The position numbers were made by a program, and so were the translations under genes. Shown here in pieces: positions 52,136 to 61,654 of a stretch of DNA of 64,000 bases (position 1 is the first letter of the stretch; the number at the start of each line of letters is the position of its first letter). Under the pieces are notes generated by a model that was given only the letters and a program-made list of their open reading frames with translations, was not told the DNA's origin and made no database searches. This stretch comes from Planctomycetaceae bacterium (GTDB lineage: Bacteria; Planctomycetota; Planctomycetia; Planctomycetales; Planctomycetaceae): contig JACKHO010000001.1 of assembly GCA_020638955.1 (NCBI GenBank), forward strand, positions 930,001 through 994,000. The letters run 5' to 3'.

Positions 52136-54646
52136 TCAGTCTCCCATTTGCTGAGGACGAACCGAGTGAACCAGATACTTTTTAGTCAATTCGTCGGCCA
52201 GTTCTTTGAGCGACTTCTGCATTCTCTGCAGCTCAACGACAACCTGCTTCGGCGGAGATTCTTCAAGTTCCAGTGTTGTCAACATGCGAGCGGAGTGAAC
52301 GAGACGCATGAGACTCCGCGACTCCGGCGAGCGAAGCGGGTGTCGATCCTGCGGCAGCGATTCCAAATGCTCGACGAGTAGAACGGCCTGGAAAGATATC
52401 GAGTGGGGATTTGTTTCGTCCGTAATGGCGAGGTCCAGAACCCCGTTTTGCTGCAAGTTCTCCAGGTACCGCATCCGATAGGTCATGCGACAATCGAGGA
52501 CTTCCAACAACGCTCTCAGCATGGGACGCTGCGAAATCAGCTCTGCATCGATGGTGCTCAACAACAATTTCGCGGTGTTGGTCGCCCTTTCAATTCGACG
52601 ACCAATGTCGAGGAAGCGCCAGGCCGGGCCACGAATCATGCCGTCGTGCACCTGACCGCTGACTGCCGCGAGGTCAAACAACAATTGATCGACGAGTGTC
52701 AGTAGTTCTGAGAAGTCGTCAGTCTTGGTCGTAGCAGCGAAGTAAGCCTCCGACGCATACTGGGAAGTCTGCCAAAGCTCGGGCGAAATCCAGTCTCGCA
52801 CTGACGCATTGAGTCGACGCAACTCGGACATGGCGTTGGCGAGCCCCAGCGGTTCGGTTGGATCGAACAACACTTTGACCATGTACTCCTGCAGGTCAGG
52901 AAGCTTTGTCTCCAAATCGTCAATGACATAGCCGGGGTCAAGTTGTCCCTGATCCACAAGTGCCCGCAGCAATCCTGTGAGCTCCGGAAGATCATCATCC
53001 GATTCATCGGTTAGCCGCGCGAGCGCCGCCCGCAGCAGTCGTGCCAGGAAACCCGCTCGCTCAATGGATTGCCCCAGCCAATACAAATTGTCCGCCACGC
53101 GCGAAGGAAACAGAGGTTCGCTGCGTTTGAGTGTGACGGGAGTGTCCGGTGGAATCAGCAGGCTGATGGGGGCGACTTCCCCTTCGGCGGGAATCCACAA
53201 GTCTTTACTGCTGATTCCTGCCAGAACCGAAAGTTCCATTGGCTGGGATGAATCTGCAACGCGCACCAGTCCGCCGGGCATTAACTGGTAGCTGCCATTT
53301 TCCTCGGCGACGCCATAGGTTCGAAGTGCGATGTGTCCCGGCTGCAACTGTTGATCGCGCCAACAGGGGGCTGCGGATCGTTGAATGCGCTCCTGAGCAA
53401 CAAAGTGACCCGGGTTCCGCGCCATTTGTGCGCGCAGGTCCTGCAATTTCTGCGGGGACAATTCGGAGACGAGGTACTCGTCCTGTCCGCTCGATTGAAA
53501 TGCTGGTTTGATGACTAGTTCGGCGAAACGCTCGTTCACAATCCTTTGAGACATTGGATCCCCGTACCACCACGTCGGAATCGACGGCAGCATGAGTGGC
53601 TCGCCCAGCAACTTTGAGCACAACTTGGGGAGAAACGCCATGAACACTGGTGCTTCGAGCAGTCCGCAACCTGGCGCATTCGCCAGTCGCACATTCCCTG
53701 AGCGAACCGCTTGCAGTAAACCTGGAATACCGGACCCGGCGTTTGCCCCCTGTTCCAGCGGATCGAGTGCAGACTCCAATGTCCTCGAATAAATGACGTC
53801 GACGGGATGCAGACCTGAGAGTGTTTTCAAGAAGACCTGGTCATCGCGTACCGCGAGGTCACTCCCCTCAACGAGGGTGTAACCGAGGTAGCGTGCGAGG
53901 TAAACGTCTTCAAAGTAAAATCGCGATTGAGGGCCGGGAGATAAGACGACAATTCGCGGAGAGTCTTTTCCGCTCAAGCGGACCAGCGAGTTCTTCACGC
54001 GCAGAAAGAATGGCGCGAGTCGCTCCATCCGCAACCGATGCATAATTTGCGGCATGAGCCGAGAGGTAATTACTCGATTTTCCAGGGCGAATCCCAGGCC
54101 GACGGGAGCATCGGTCCGGTCGGCCATCGCGTACCAGAGACCATCCACACTGCGCGCGAGTTCGGTCGCGTACAGGGTGAGGGCGACTTGATTCGGTGCG
54201 ATCAAATCGGCAAACGCACGTTGGTATCGAATCTGTGGAAAGACCACTTCCGCCGGGATCTCACCCGACTTCAGCAGCTCCTGTGGACCGTAAATGTCTC
54301 GGGTGATGCGGTCCAGCAAACGGGCACGTTGTGACAAAGCCCGGCTCAACCAGTCCCACTGTTCACGAGACAGCGTCAGCGGAATGAGATCGAGCGACCA
54401 GGGGTGATGATCACCCCGTTCTGCGAAAACGTTGTAACTGACACCGTTCTCATGCAGCGTTTGCTGGGCCTGTTGCGACCGGTTCGTCAGCTCTTCCGCA
54501 GTCAGCAGAGAAAATTCGCCCAACAACGATTGCCAATGCGAACGAGGCGTAGAGCCTGTTTCAAACGCTTCGTTGAAGACGCCGCCCCCCCAGTCCGGTG
54601 GGGACGCGGTTGAAAAATCAATTTGCGACAAGGTCGACAGATCCAT
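52136..54646 (-). CDS. Circularly permuted ATP-grasp / alpha-E fusion protein
   Basis: 836 residues from the ATG at 54646; a TTG 18 nt earlier lies in the same frame. Residues 1-~500 are the circularly permuted ATP-grasp domain (IYGPQELLKSGEIPAEV, then RIVVLSPGPQSRFYFED, DVIYSRTLESALDPLEQG, and the nucleotide-site region FAELVIKPAFQSSGQDEY). Residues ~520-830 are an alpha-E domain (VADNLYWLGQSIERAGFLAR and a later GRRIERATNTAKLL). ATP-grasp peptide ligases of this kind join amino acids to a carboxylate with ATP. The alpha-E partner is separate in the other copy (58265-59335), so the two copies differ by a fusion. The product is unknown. Confidence 0.9.
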   Translation of the reverse strand: MDLSTLSQIDFSTASPPDWGGGVFNEAFETGSTPRSHWQSLLGEFSLLTAEELTNRSQQAQQTLHENGVSYNVFAERGDHHPWSLDLIPLTLSREQWDWLSRALSQRARLLDRITRDIYGPQELLKSGEIPAEVVFPQIRYQRAFADLIAPNQVALTLYATELARSVDGLWYAMADRTDAPVGLGFALENRVITSRLMPQIMHRLRMERLAPFFLRVKNSLVRLSGKDSPRIVVLSPGPQSRFYFEDVYLARYLGYTLVEGSDLAVRDDQVFLKTLSGLHPVDVIYSRTLESALDPLEQGANAGSGIPGLLQAVRSGNVRLANAPGCGLLEAPVFMAFLPKLCSKLLGEPLMLPSIPTWWYGDPMSQRIVNERFAELVIKPAFQSSGQDEYLVSELSPQKLQDLRAQMARNPGHFVAQERIQRSAAPCWRDQQLQPGHIALRTYGVAEENGSYQLMPGGLVRVADSSQPMELSVLAGISSKDLWIPAEGEVAPISLLIPPDTPVTLKRSEPLFPSRVADNLYWLGQSIERAGFLARLLRAALARLTDESDDDLPELTGLLRALVDQGQLDPGYVIDDLETKLPDLQEYMVKVLFDPTEPLGLANAMSELRRLNASVRDWISPELWQTSQYASEAYFAATTKTDDFSELLTLVDQLLFDLAAVSGQVHDGMIRGPAWRFLDIGRRIERATNTAKLLLSTIDAELISQRPMLRALLEVLDCRMTYRMRYLENLQQNGVLDLAITDETNPHSISFQAVLLVEHLESLPQDRHPLRSPESRSLMRLVHSARMLTTLELEESPPKQVVVELQRMQKSLKELADELTKKYLVHSVRPQQMGD

Positions 54647-54808
54647 GTGAGCACTGTGAATCAAGACTTTCTCAGAATGTATTGCGTCATGGTTGTAGTG
54701 CTTTGATCGTGCAAACGCTACGGCGATTCAGATTGCCGGAATTCGCCCGTCTGAAGTTGTTTTAAGCAAGGTGTTTGCGCCAATTTGGCGAGTCTGGGGT
54801 TTTCGAGG

Positions 54809-57800
54809 TTAGTACTGCCTCCGTAGGTCCAATGTACAGGGGGCGTCTGGGTGATTTGGGACTTGCTGGAGCGGGAATAACGTGCTGCTGTGCCCCATTG
54901 GGAAAAAGCGTGCTGCCCGCCGGCTCTCCGCCTCCAGCGCGTTGATCGGATAAACAGCGGGATTCAGGCCGCCAGGATGGTCAATGTGATAGCGACAGCC
55001 CCCAATGGAACGCGCTGCAGGTAGATCGACCACATCAAACACGAGTGGCGTGTGCACGGGAATGGTGGGGTGCAAGCAACTCGGTGGTTGCCAGGCACGA
55101 TAACGAACGCCAGCAACCCATTCTCCCACTCGGTCCGCCGCCTGGAGAGGTATTTGAATACCGTTGACTGCCACGGTGTGCCTCGGTCCAAACATGCCCG
55201 AGACTTTCACCTGCAAACGCTCAACCGAGGAGTCGACATAACGGGCCGTGCCGCCACCACCGGGTTCTTCACCCAAGACGTACCACGGCTCAATGGCTTG
55301 TCGTAATTCCATTTCGATACCGTCGTACTTAACCGTTCCAATTGGCGGGAACCGAAACTCGAAGTGCGGTGCAAACCAGGCGGGATCGAAATGGAAGCCG
55401 AACTCGGACAACTCCCGCAGCACGCATTTCAAATCCTCGTCGAGGTAGTGGGGGAGCATGAATCGGTCATGGATGGCGGTCCCCCAGTGGATGAGCGGCT
55501 GCTTGTACGGCTGGTTCCAGAACATCGCCATCAGCGCGCGAACCAGCAATTGTTGAGTGAGGCTCATCTCCGGATGCGGTGGCATTTCGAATCCACGCAG
55601 TTCGACGAGTCCCAGTCGTCCTGTTGCGTGGTCGGGTGAATAGAGTTTGTCGATGCAAATTTCCGCGCGGTGTGTATTCCCGGTGAGGTCGATCAACAAA
55701 TTGCGGAACACGCGGTCCACAATCCAAAACGGCAAGTTGCCGAAATCCGGGATTTGCTTAAACGCGATTTCCAGTTCGTACAGGGCATCTTTCCGACCTT
55801 CATCGACTCGCGGCGCCTGACTGGTCGGTCCCACGAAAATGCCAGAGAAGACGTACGACAGTGAAGGATGATTATTCCAATAGGCAATCAGGCTTCGCAG
55901 CACGTGCGGTCGCCGCAGAAACGGACTGTCACCCGGCGTGGCCCCACCCATGACAATATGATTCCCACCGCCCGTGCCGGTGTGACGTCCATCGAGCTGG
56001 AATTTCTCAGTGCCTAGCCGCGTCTGCCGCGCTTCTTCGTAGATTCCTCGGGTCGTTGCTTCCAGTTCATCCCAGTCGTGAGCGGGGTGAATGTTGACTT
56101 CAATCACACCAGGATCGGGCGTGACTTTCATCATATTCAAACGCGGATCATGTGGTGGCAAGTACCCTTCGAGCACCACGGGCATGTCGAGCGACTCAGC
56201 CGTTTGCTCTGCGACACTGACCAGTTCCAGATAGTCTTCCAGTCGACCGACGGGTGGAAGAAAGACATGCAGGTGACCATCACGTGGTTCGATACATAAC
56301 GCCGTTGACACGACTCCCATCGAAGCCAAATCGGCTGGTGCGGGCTCATCTTTGATCAGAGGACGCCGGCGGCGTGTTTGGTCCGTAATGGACACCTCGT
56401 CGGGACTTTGGAGGTGCAGCGCCCGAGCAGCGCGACGAATTTCGGCATAGCCGGGAAGTGGCACACGTCCGTCGAAGGGGTCGATTGAGTAAATCGTACG
56501 GGAATCGATACTCGTCGTCGGCAGCGAATCAATGGGCAATCGCAGGCCGATTGGGCTGTCTCCCGGAATGAGAAACAACCTCTCGTTGCGGAACTGCCAG
56601 GGCCCAGAAACCCAACCAGCTTTTGCCTGCCACCAGGCTTTGGTTAGCGGCAGCACGTAACCCGACGGCGTCAGTTTGCCGCCGCGCTCAATAAGTCGCG
56701 CAAGTTCTTGGCGCTGACGTGGGTCTTCGAGCGAAAAGTCGCGCGGGTCGACGTCGACCGGAAGTTTCTGTTCCTGCTCGATGATGTGCCAAATGTCTTC
56801 ATGTGCTGGCCGAATCCATTTTGTGCTGACGCCGAGCCGATCGGTGAATTCACCCAGGAAATCCAAGGCATCTTCATGGTCCAGTGTGCCCGGGGCACCA
56901 ATATCGGCAAGTAGATCTGGATTACCCCAGACAGGCTCTTCATCAACGCGCCACATGCAGGTGTACGCCCAGCGTGGCAACGGTTCGCCGGGGTACCATT
57001 TCCCCTGACCGAAGTGGAGCACGCCACCGGGGGCAAACTTGTTTCTCAGACGTCGAAGGAGTCGATCAGACAGTTGTTGCTTATGTGTGCCGACTGCAGC
57101 GGTGTTCCATTCCGGCGATTCCATGTCGTCAATGGAAACAAACGTCGGCTCACCCCCCATGGTCAGCCGTACGTCATTTGACTTCAGCCAGTCATCAACT
57201 TTGTGCCCGAGTGTATCGATTTGTGTCCACTGCGATTCAGAATACGGCTTCGTAACACGTGGGTCTTCGTGTATTCGCGTGACTTCCATGTCGAAGCCAA
57301 ATTCCACCTCGCTCTCGTCAACAGCTCCAGAAATGGGAGCTGCCGATTGGGGAAACGGCGTTGCTGCCAGCGGGATGTGGCCCTCGCCTGTCAACAAACC
57401 GGAAGTGGGATCGAGTCCAATCCAACCGGCGCCCGGAATAAACACCTCGGCCCAGGCGTGGAGATCGGTAAAGTCTTTTGCTGGCCCTTCGGGACCTTCC
57501 AGCGGTTTCTGATCGGGGACAAGCTGAATGAGATAGCCGGAAACGAATCGCGCCGCGAGCCCGACCGAACGCAAGAGTTGTACCGCGAGCCAGGCCGAAT
57601 CGCGGCAGGAGCCCTTGCCTTTGTCCAAAGTCTCTTCTGGAGTCTGTACTCCCGGTTCGAGCCGAATGACGTAACTGATATCGCGCTGCAGTCGCTGGTT
57701 CACATCAACCACAAAATCGACGCTCCGCCGCGGTGAGAGGTCGATACTCCGCAAATAACTCTTGTACAGCGGCGTGGGCGGAAGGCACTCCAGAAACGGC

Positions 57801-58144
57801 TGCAATGTCTTCTTCAGTTCCGGGTCGTACTCGAAGGGAAACTCCTCAGCCCCTTCTTCAATGAAGAAATCGAATGGGTTGATAACCGTGAGATCGGCGA
57901 CCAAGTCGACCCCAATGCGAAACACGTCCGTCGGCTCATCGAAAACCAGCCGGGCCTGAAAATTTCCGTGAGGGTCCTGCTGCCAGTTAATGAAGTGTTG
58001 CTTCGGGTCGATTTCGAGCGAATAGCTGCGAACGGGCGTGCGGCAATGCGGCGCTGGTCGCAAACGCACAATTTGCGGTCCCAGATTTACCAGCCGGTCG
58101 TACCGATACTCGGTTACGTGACGCAGGCCAACTCTTATGGACAT
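54809..58144 (-). CDS. DUF2126 transglutaminase-like protein
   Basis: The protein has 1111 residues, the usual size of the large two-domain form. The N-terminal ~290 residues are a transglutaminase with Cys in GKGSCRDSAWLAVQLLRSVG (about 170), His in DLHAWAEVFIPG (about 225) and Asp in GLDPTSG (about 242). The remaining ~800 residues are DUF2126: RLTMGGEPTFVSIDD, FGQGKWYPGEPLPRWAY, LDGRHTGTGGGNHIVMGGAT and a long C-terminal block with LLVRALMAMFWNQPYKQPLI. DUF2126 has a glutamine-synthetase-like fold according to published analysis of amidoligases, so the protein may both ligate and cut isopeptide bonds. Confidence 0.92.
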   Translation of the reverse strand: MSIRVGLRHVTEYRYDRLVNLGPQIVRLRPAPHCRTPVRSYSLEIDPKQHFINWQQDPHGNFQARLVFDEPTDVFRIGVDLVADLTVINPFDFFIEEGAEEFPFEYDPELKKTLQPFLECLPPTPLYKSYLRSIDLSPRRSVDFVVDVNQRLQRDISYVIRLEPGVQTPEETLDKGKGSCRDSAWLAVQLLRSVGLAARFVSGYLIQLVPDQKPLEGPEGPAKDFTDLHAWAEVFIPGAGWIGLDPTSGLLTGEGHIPLAATPFPQSAAPISGAVDESEVEFGFDMEVTRIHEDPRVTKPYSESQWTQIDTLGHKVDDWLKSNDVRLTMGGEPTFVSIDDMESPEWNTAAVGTHKQQLSDRLLRRLRNKFAPGGVLHFGQGKWYPGEPLPRWAYTCMWRVDEEPVWGNPDLLADIGAPGTLDHEDALDFLGEFTDRLGVSTKWIRPAHEDIWHIIEQEQKLPVDVDPRDFSLEDPRQRQELARLIERGGKLTPSGYVLPLTKAWWQAKAGWVSGPWQFRNERLFLIPGDSPIGLRLPIDSLPTTSIDSRTIYSIDPFDGRVPLPGYAEIRRAARALHLQSPDEVSITDQTRRRRPLIKDEPAPADLASMGVVSTALCIEPRDGHLHVFLPPVGRLEDYLELVSVAEQTAESLDMPVVLEGYLPPHDPRLNMMKVTPDPGVIEVNIHPAHDWDELEATTRGIYEEARQTRLGTEKFQLDGRHTGTGGGNHIVMGGATPGDSPFLRRPHVLRSLIAYWNNHPSLSYVFSGIFVGPTSQAPRVDEGRKDALYELEIAFKQIPDFGNLPFWIVDRVFRNLLIDLTGNTHRAEICIDKLYSPDHATGRLGLVELRGFEMPPHPEMSLTQQLLVRALMAMFWNQPYKQPLIHWGTAIHDRFMLPHYLDEDLKCVLRELSEFGFHFDPAWFAPHFEFRFPPIGTVKYDGIEMELRQAIEPWYVLGEEPGGGGTARYVDSSVERLQVKVSGMFGPRHTVAVNGIQIPLQAADRVGEWVAGVRYRAWQPPSCLHPTIPVHTPLVFDVVDLPAARSIGGCRYHIDHPGGLNPAVYPINALEAESRRAARFFPMGHSSTLFPLQQVPNHPDAPCTLDLRRQY

Positions 58145-58264
58145 GATTCGAACTCAACTAGAGCACTTTGTGAATTGATGTTCGCAGTCAGTCTTGCTGC
58201 CGTCAGCGAAAACCAAAATGAAACGGTAGGCTGGGCACCACATTTCCGGTCTGACCATTGTTCG

Positions 58265-59335
58265 CTACTGCGACTGTTCCGAAACCAGTGGAATCAAGTC
58301 GAGTTGCGCACGGTCGAAATAGGTCTCGAAAATGGCAGCTCCAACGTCATTGAGTCGCAACTGGAAATCGTCGATGAATTCATGCATTCCACAATCAATG
58401 GTGTTTCGCATGTCCAATTCATCCAAGTGAACTTTGAGAGCAGTCAGTTTCTCGATCGCCGAATTCGTCTCTCGTGCCTGACCATTTTCAATGATGGCGC
58501 GAAGCGATTCCAATGCCTGCCCAAGGCAGAAGCGACATGAACGTGGAAAGACCGGGTCACGAACCAGGAATTCAGCCACCCGCTGCACCGTAATGGCATG
58601 AAACCGTTTGCGGTACATTTCAAATCCGCTCACGGAACGGAGCAAGGCCGACCACTGCAGGTCGTCAATGGTCGTATTCACATCGGAAACTTTGGGTAGC
58701 AGCGTGTAGTATTTCACATCGAGCAGGCGACTCGTTTTGTCTGCCCGCTCGATCATTCGACCCATGTTGGCGAAGTGCCAACCATCACCACGGGACATGG
58801 TGGCATCGAGCAGTCCGGAATACAGGTGGCTGTGTTGCTTCACCTTCTGGAAGAATTCTGCGAGCCCTTCGAGGGTAGTACCAGAAGCTTCAGTTCCCCG
58901 CACGAAGTGGTATAGCTCGTTCAGTTGCTCCCATACCTCAGAGGGAATTGCCTCGCGTACTGTACGTGCGTTTTCTCTTGCCATGTTCAGCGAGGAAATC
59001 AGCGAGTTGACGTACTTGGGGTCAAAAGCCAGAAATTGGATGACGGACAAATGGTCATGCTTTTTGTAGTACTCGGCGTAATATTCTTCGTCGCCCGTAA
59101 TTTGGATGAGCGGTTCCCACTGACCGAAGTCATTGTCGCCCGCATCCAGCGTGAATGTGATGTTCACGTCAATGAATCGAGCGATGTTTTCGGCCCGTTC
59201 GACATAACGTGCCATCCAGTAAATTGACTCGGCGACGCGACTGAGCATGGTAAAGCTGTGAGGCGAAAATCCAGCCTGAGACTCTGAGTCGAACTCGAAT
59301 GGCTCAGGCTGTGCGAGACGAGTTTCGGGAATCAT
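58265..59335 (-). CDS. Alpha-E domain protein
   Basis: 356 residues from the ATG at 59335 (AAAGGCGGAAAA upstream), 11 nt after the ATP-grasp stop. A TTG 15 nt earlier is the only alternative. The alpha-E signature starts near residue 30: MLSRVAESIYWMARYVERAE, then IARFIDVNITFTLD. A second run MSRGDGWHFANMGRMIERAD and a final QSARFCL-like helix follow. It is all-helical and without a signal peptide. Alpha-E proteins always travel with circularly permuted ATP-grasp ligases and transglutaminases and may present the peptide substrate. It is the free-standing counterpart of the C-terminal half of the 52136-54646 product. Confidence 0.9.
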   Translation of the reverse strand: MIPETRLAQPEPFEFDSESQAGFSPHSFTMLSRVAESIYWMARYVERAENIARFIDVNITFTLDAGDNDFGQWEPLIQITGDEEYYAEYYKKHDHLSVIQFLAFDPKYVNSLISSLNMARENARTVREAIPSEVWEQLNELYHFVRGTEASGTTLEGLAEFFQKVKQHSHLYSGLLDATMSRGDGWHFANMGRMIERADKTSRLLDVKYYTLLPKVSDVNTTIDDLQWSALLRSVSGFEMYRKRFHAITVQRVAEFLVRDPVFPRSCRFCLGQALESLRAIIENGQARETNSAIEKLTALKVHLDELDMRNTIDCGMHEFIDDFQLRLNDVGAAIFETYFDRAQLDLIPLVSEQSQ

Positions 59336-59346
59336 TTTTCCGCCTT

Positions 59347-60831
59347 TCAAGTATACAGAGTTTCGTCAGTTTGCGTGACTGAGTCGAATTCACGAGCCAA
59401 AACCCAGGTGTCTTTGCTTCCGCCTCCCTGCGACGAATTCACGACAAGTGATCCCTTACGCAGCGCTACGCGTGTCAGTCCTCCGGGCAGTACCCAGACG
59501 TCTTTGCCATACAGAATGTACGGTCGCAAATCGACATGGCGCCCCTCAAAGTGATCCCCCGTGAGTGTCGGAACTCGGGAAAGAGACAGCGTTGGTTGTG
59601 CGATGTAATTTCGAGGATCGGCCTTGATCAGCTCGGCAAACTTGTTGCGCTCTTCCTGGGTGGCATGGGGCCCAATGAGCATGCCATACCCCCCTGCCTC
59701 GTTGGCGGCTTTGACCACCAATTTGTCGAGGTTTGCGAGTACATACTTCCGCTGTTCTTCAACTTCGCAGACATACGTGTCGACATTCGGCAGAATGGGT
59801 TCTGTTCCCAAGTAATACCTAATCATTTCCGGCACAAAGGCGTAAATGACCTTGTCATCTGCAATGCCGGTTCCCGGGGCGTTGGCAAGTGCGACATTCC
59901 CTCTACGATACACATCCAGTAAGCCAGGTACTCCCAGCATGGAGTCGGGCCGGAATGCTTCAGGATCGAGGAAGTCATCATCAATGCGGCGATAAATGAC
60001 ATGGACCTTCTCGAATCCATCAGTCGTCCGCATGTAGACAAAGCCATCGCGGACGACCAGGTCGCGTCCTTCGACAAGTTCGACTCCCATTTGCTGGGCG
60101 AGGAATGAGTGTTCGTAGTAAGCTGAGTTGTAAATACCCGGCGTCAGCACCACGACGGTCGGGTCGGCGACGTCATCGGGGGCCAGATGTCGCAAGGTCG
60201 AATAAAGGTGCAGCGGGTAGTCATCCACCGGACGAACACCGACTGCAGAAATCATTTTCGGGAAGGTCCTCCGCATCAGCAGTCGGTTCTGCAGCACGTA
60301 CGACACGCCCGAAGGGCACCGCAGATTGTCTTCGAGGACGTAAATCCCGCCATCCGAGTGGCGAATAAGGTCCGTCCCCGTAATGTGGCACCAAATTCCA
60401 CGCGGAGGTTTCAGACCCTCACAGACTTTGCGATACGACTTCGCGCCGGTGACCAACTCGCGCGGAATGATCCCTTCTTTCAGGATTTCCTGCGGGCCAT
60501 AAATGTCATTGATGAACGCGTTCAGCGCGGTAATGCGTTGTCGCAGACCCGCTTCAATGTGTGACCATTCGAAGGTGTCCACAATCCGAGGGATACAGTC
60601 AAAGGGGAAAATCTTCTCGGTCCCCTGCTCGTCTCCATAGACGGTGAACGTAATCCCCAGCTTCAGCAAAGCCTGATCAACCGCTTCCTGCCGGCGCTTG
60701 TACTCGCCCGGCGGAAGTTGATTAATAAAGTTGACGACTGCCTGCGCCGCCGCTCGGGGCTGCGTGTCGCTTGCAAATAATTCATCGAAGAACGTGCCAA
60801 CGTCGTAGTCGGAAAAATCAGTTGAATTCAT
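59347..60831 (-). CDS. Circularly permuted ATP-grasp type 2 protein
   Basis: 494 residues from the ATG at 60831 (the frame runs 48 nt further upstream). Signatures are FINDIYGPQEILKEGIIPRE, RTFPKMISAVGVRPVDDYP, the hydrophobic strand TVVVLTPGIYNSAYYEH, VIYRRIDDDFLDPEAFRPDS, and the ATP site LVVKAANEAGGYGMLIGPHA. It is the first gene of the leftward cluster and the single-domain partner of the alpha-E gene. The reaction expected from the family is ATP-dependent peptide or amide ligation; the substrate is not known. Confidence 0.92.
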   Translation of the reverse strand: MNSTDFSDYDVGTFFDELFASDTQPRAAAQAVVNFINQLPPGEYKRRQEAVDQALLKLGITFTVYGDEQGTEKIFPFDCIPRIVDTFEWSHIEAGLRQRITALNAFINDIYGPQEILKEGIIPRELVTGAKSYRKVCEGLKPPRGIWCHITGTDLIRHSDGGIYVLEDNLRCPSGVSYVLQNRLLMRRTFPKMISAVGVRPVDDYPLHLYSTLRHLAPDDVADPTVVVLTPGIYNSAYYEHSFLAQQMGVELVEGRDLVVRDGFVYMRTTDGFEKVHVIYRRIDDDFLDPEAFRPDSMLGVPGLLDVYRRGNVALANAPGTGIADDKVIYAFVPEMIRYYLGTEPILPNVDTYVCEVEEQRKYVLANLDKLVVKAANEAGGYGMLIGPHATQEERNKFAELIKADPRNYIAQPTLSLSRVPTLTGDHFEGRHVDLRPYILYGKDVWVLPGGLTRVALRKGSLVVNSSQGGGSKDTWVLAREFDSVTQTDETLYT

Positions 60832-61009
60832 GGAGCACCAGTTGAACTGAATCTCTGCTACTGCAACTTCCGCACCCAAACCTCATCGTAGCAGAACATT
60901 CCAACAATTTCCGTTCGACCGGGAAAAGCAACGCCAATCGATCGTGCACTGGTGCCCATATTCCCAGCACATGGCCCAATAAGCGCCGAAGTTCAAATCT
61001 TCAGCATCT

Positions 61010-61043
61010 GAGAATTAGGTGACAGGGAGAATTAGGTGACAGG
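61010..61043 (+). repeat. Tandem 17-bp direct repeat
   Basis: GAGAATTAGGTGACAGG occurs twice head to tail (61010-61026 and 61027-61043), just behind the Rrf2 gene stop side. The core AATTAGGTGACAGG resembles sequences of REP-like families I know from other bacteria, so it may be a REP fragment. Confidence 0.6.
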
Positions 61044-61071
61044 CGTTCTGGAGTATCTGCAACCGACAGGT

Positions 61072-61530
61072 TCAGGACTGTGTCTCGCGAGGTTCGGTGC
61101 GATCGGAGGGGAGCGGGAAGCCGCATTGGAGCGTCAGGGACTCATTGGGGAGGATGTCCGCGATGACCGTGGATGCCAGGACACGCTGCAGTTCCGCGTA
61201 GGCTTCATCGAGTTTTGCGTGGAGGGGGCAGAGCGTCTCGTGGCCCGGAATACCAAGCGGACAATGATCGATTCGACTTACCGGTGCGATGGCATTGACC
61301 ACCTGCAAAGCCGTCAATTCTGATGCTGGAATCGCAAGGAGATATCCCCCTCCCGGCCCGCGCTTGGTGCGGACAATTCCGGCATCGTTCAGTTGCTGCA
61401 TGACGCGCGGGACGTAGTCCGCAGGAATCTTGGCGTGTTCGGACAGGAACGCACCGGGCATTGGCAAGTCTCCCCTCGATCCCAGGCAGGCTACCGCTCG
61501 CAGGGCATATTCAGCCGTTTGTGAAATCAC
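61072..61530 (-). CDS. Rrf2 family transcriptional regulator
   Basis: 152 residues from a GTG with AGGAGG directly upstream (5-nt spacing); the longer frame to 61578 lacks a ribosome site. The winged helix is clear: SQTAEYALRAVACLGSRGDL, IPADYVPRVMQQLNDAGIV, RTKRGPGGGYLLA. Two cysteines, C90 and C101 in HCPLGIPGHETLCPLH, sit where Fe-S-binding Rrf2 proteins have three, so cluster binding is possible but incomplete. It diverges from the Rieske gene, with an 8-bp perfect inverted repeat between the starts. It probably controls the respiratory genes and itself in response to redox, NO or iron state. Confidence 0.9.
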   Translation of the reverse strand: MISQTAEYALRAVACLGSRGDLPMPGAFLSEHAKIPADYVPRVMQQLNDAGIVRTKRGPGGGYLLAIPASELTALQVVNAIAPVSRIDHCPLGIPGHETLCPLHAKLDEAYAELQRVLASTVIADILPNESLTLQCGFPLPSDRTEPRETQS

Positions 61531-61575
61531 GAGGCCTCCTTCGCGGCAAGGGTTCTCGAAAATTGGGAAAACACG

Positions 61576-61603
61576 CAATAGTGGACTTGGAGGTGCACTA
61601 TTG
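61576..61603. promoter_or_regulatory. Candidate Rrf2 operator (inverted repeat)
   Basis: CAATAGTG (61576-61583) and CACTATTG (61596-61603) are perfect inverted copies separated by 12 nt. The site lies 45 nt before the Rrf2 start and 51 nt before the Rieske start, in a 124-nt divergent spacer. An mRNA hairpin is an alternative reading. Confidence 0.5.
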
Positions 61604-61654
61604 GTTCGTTAGATTGAGTGCGGTAGTACAAAACACGAATTGCACGGGACTCCC

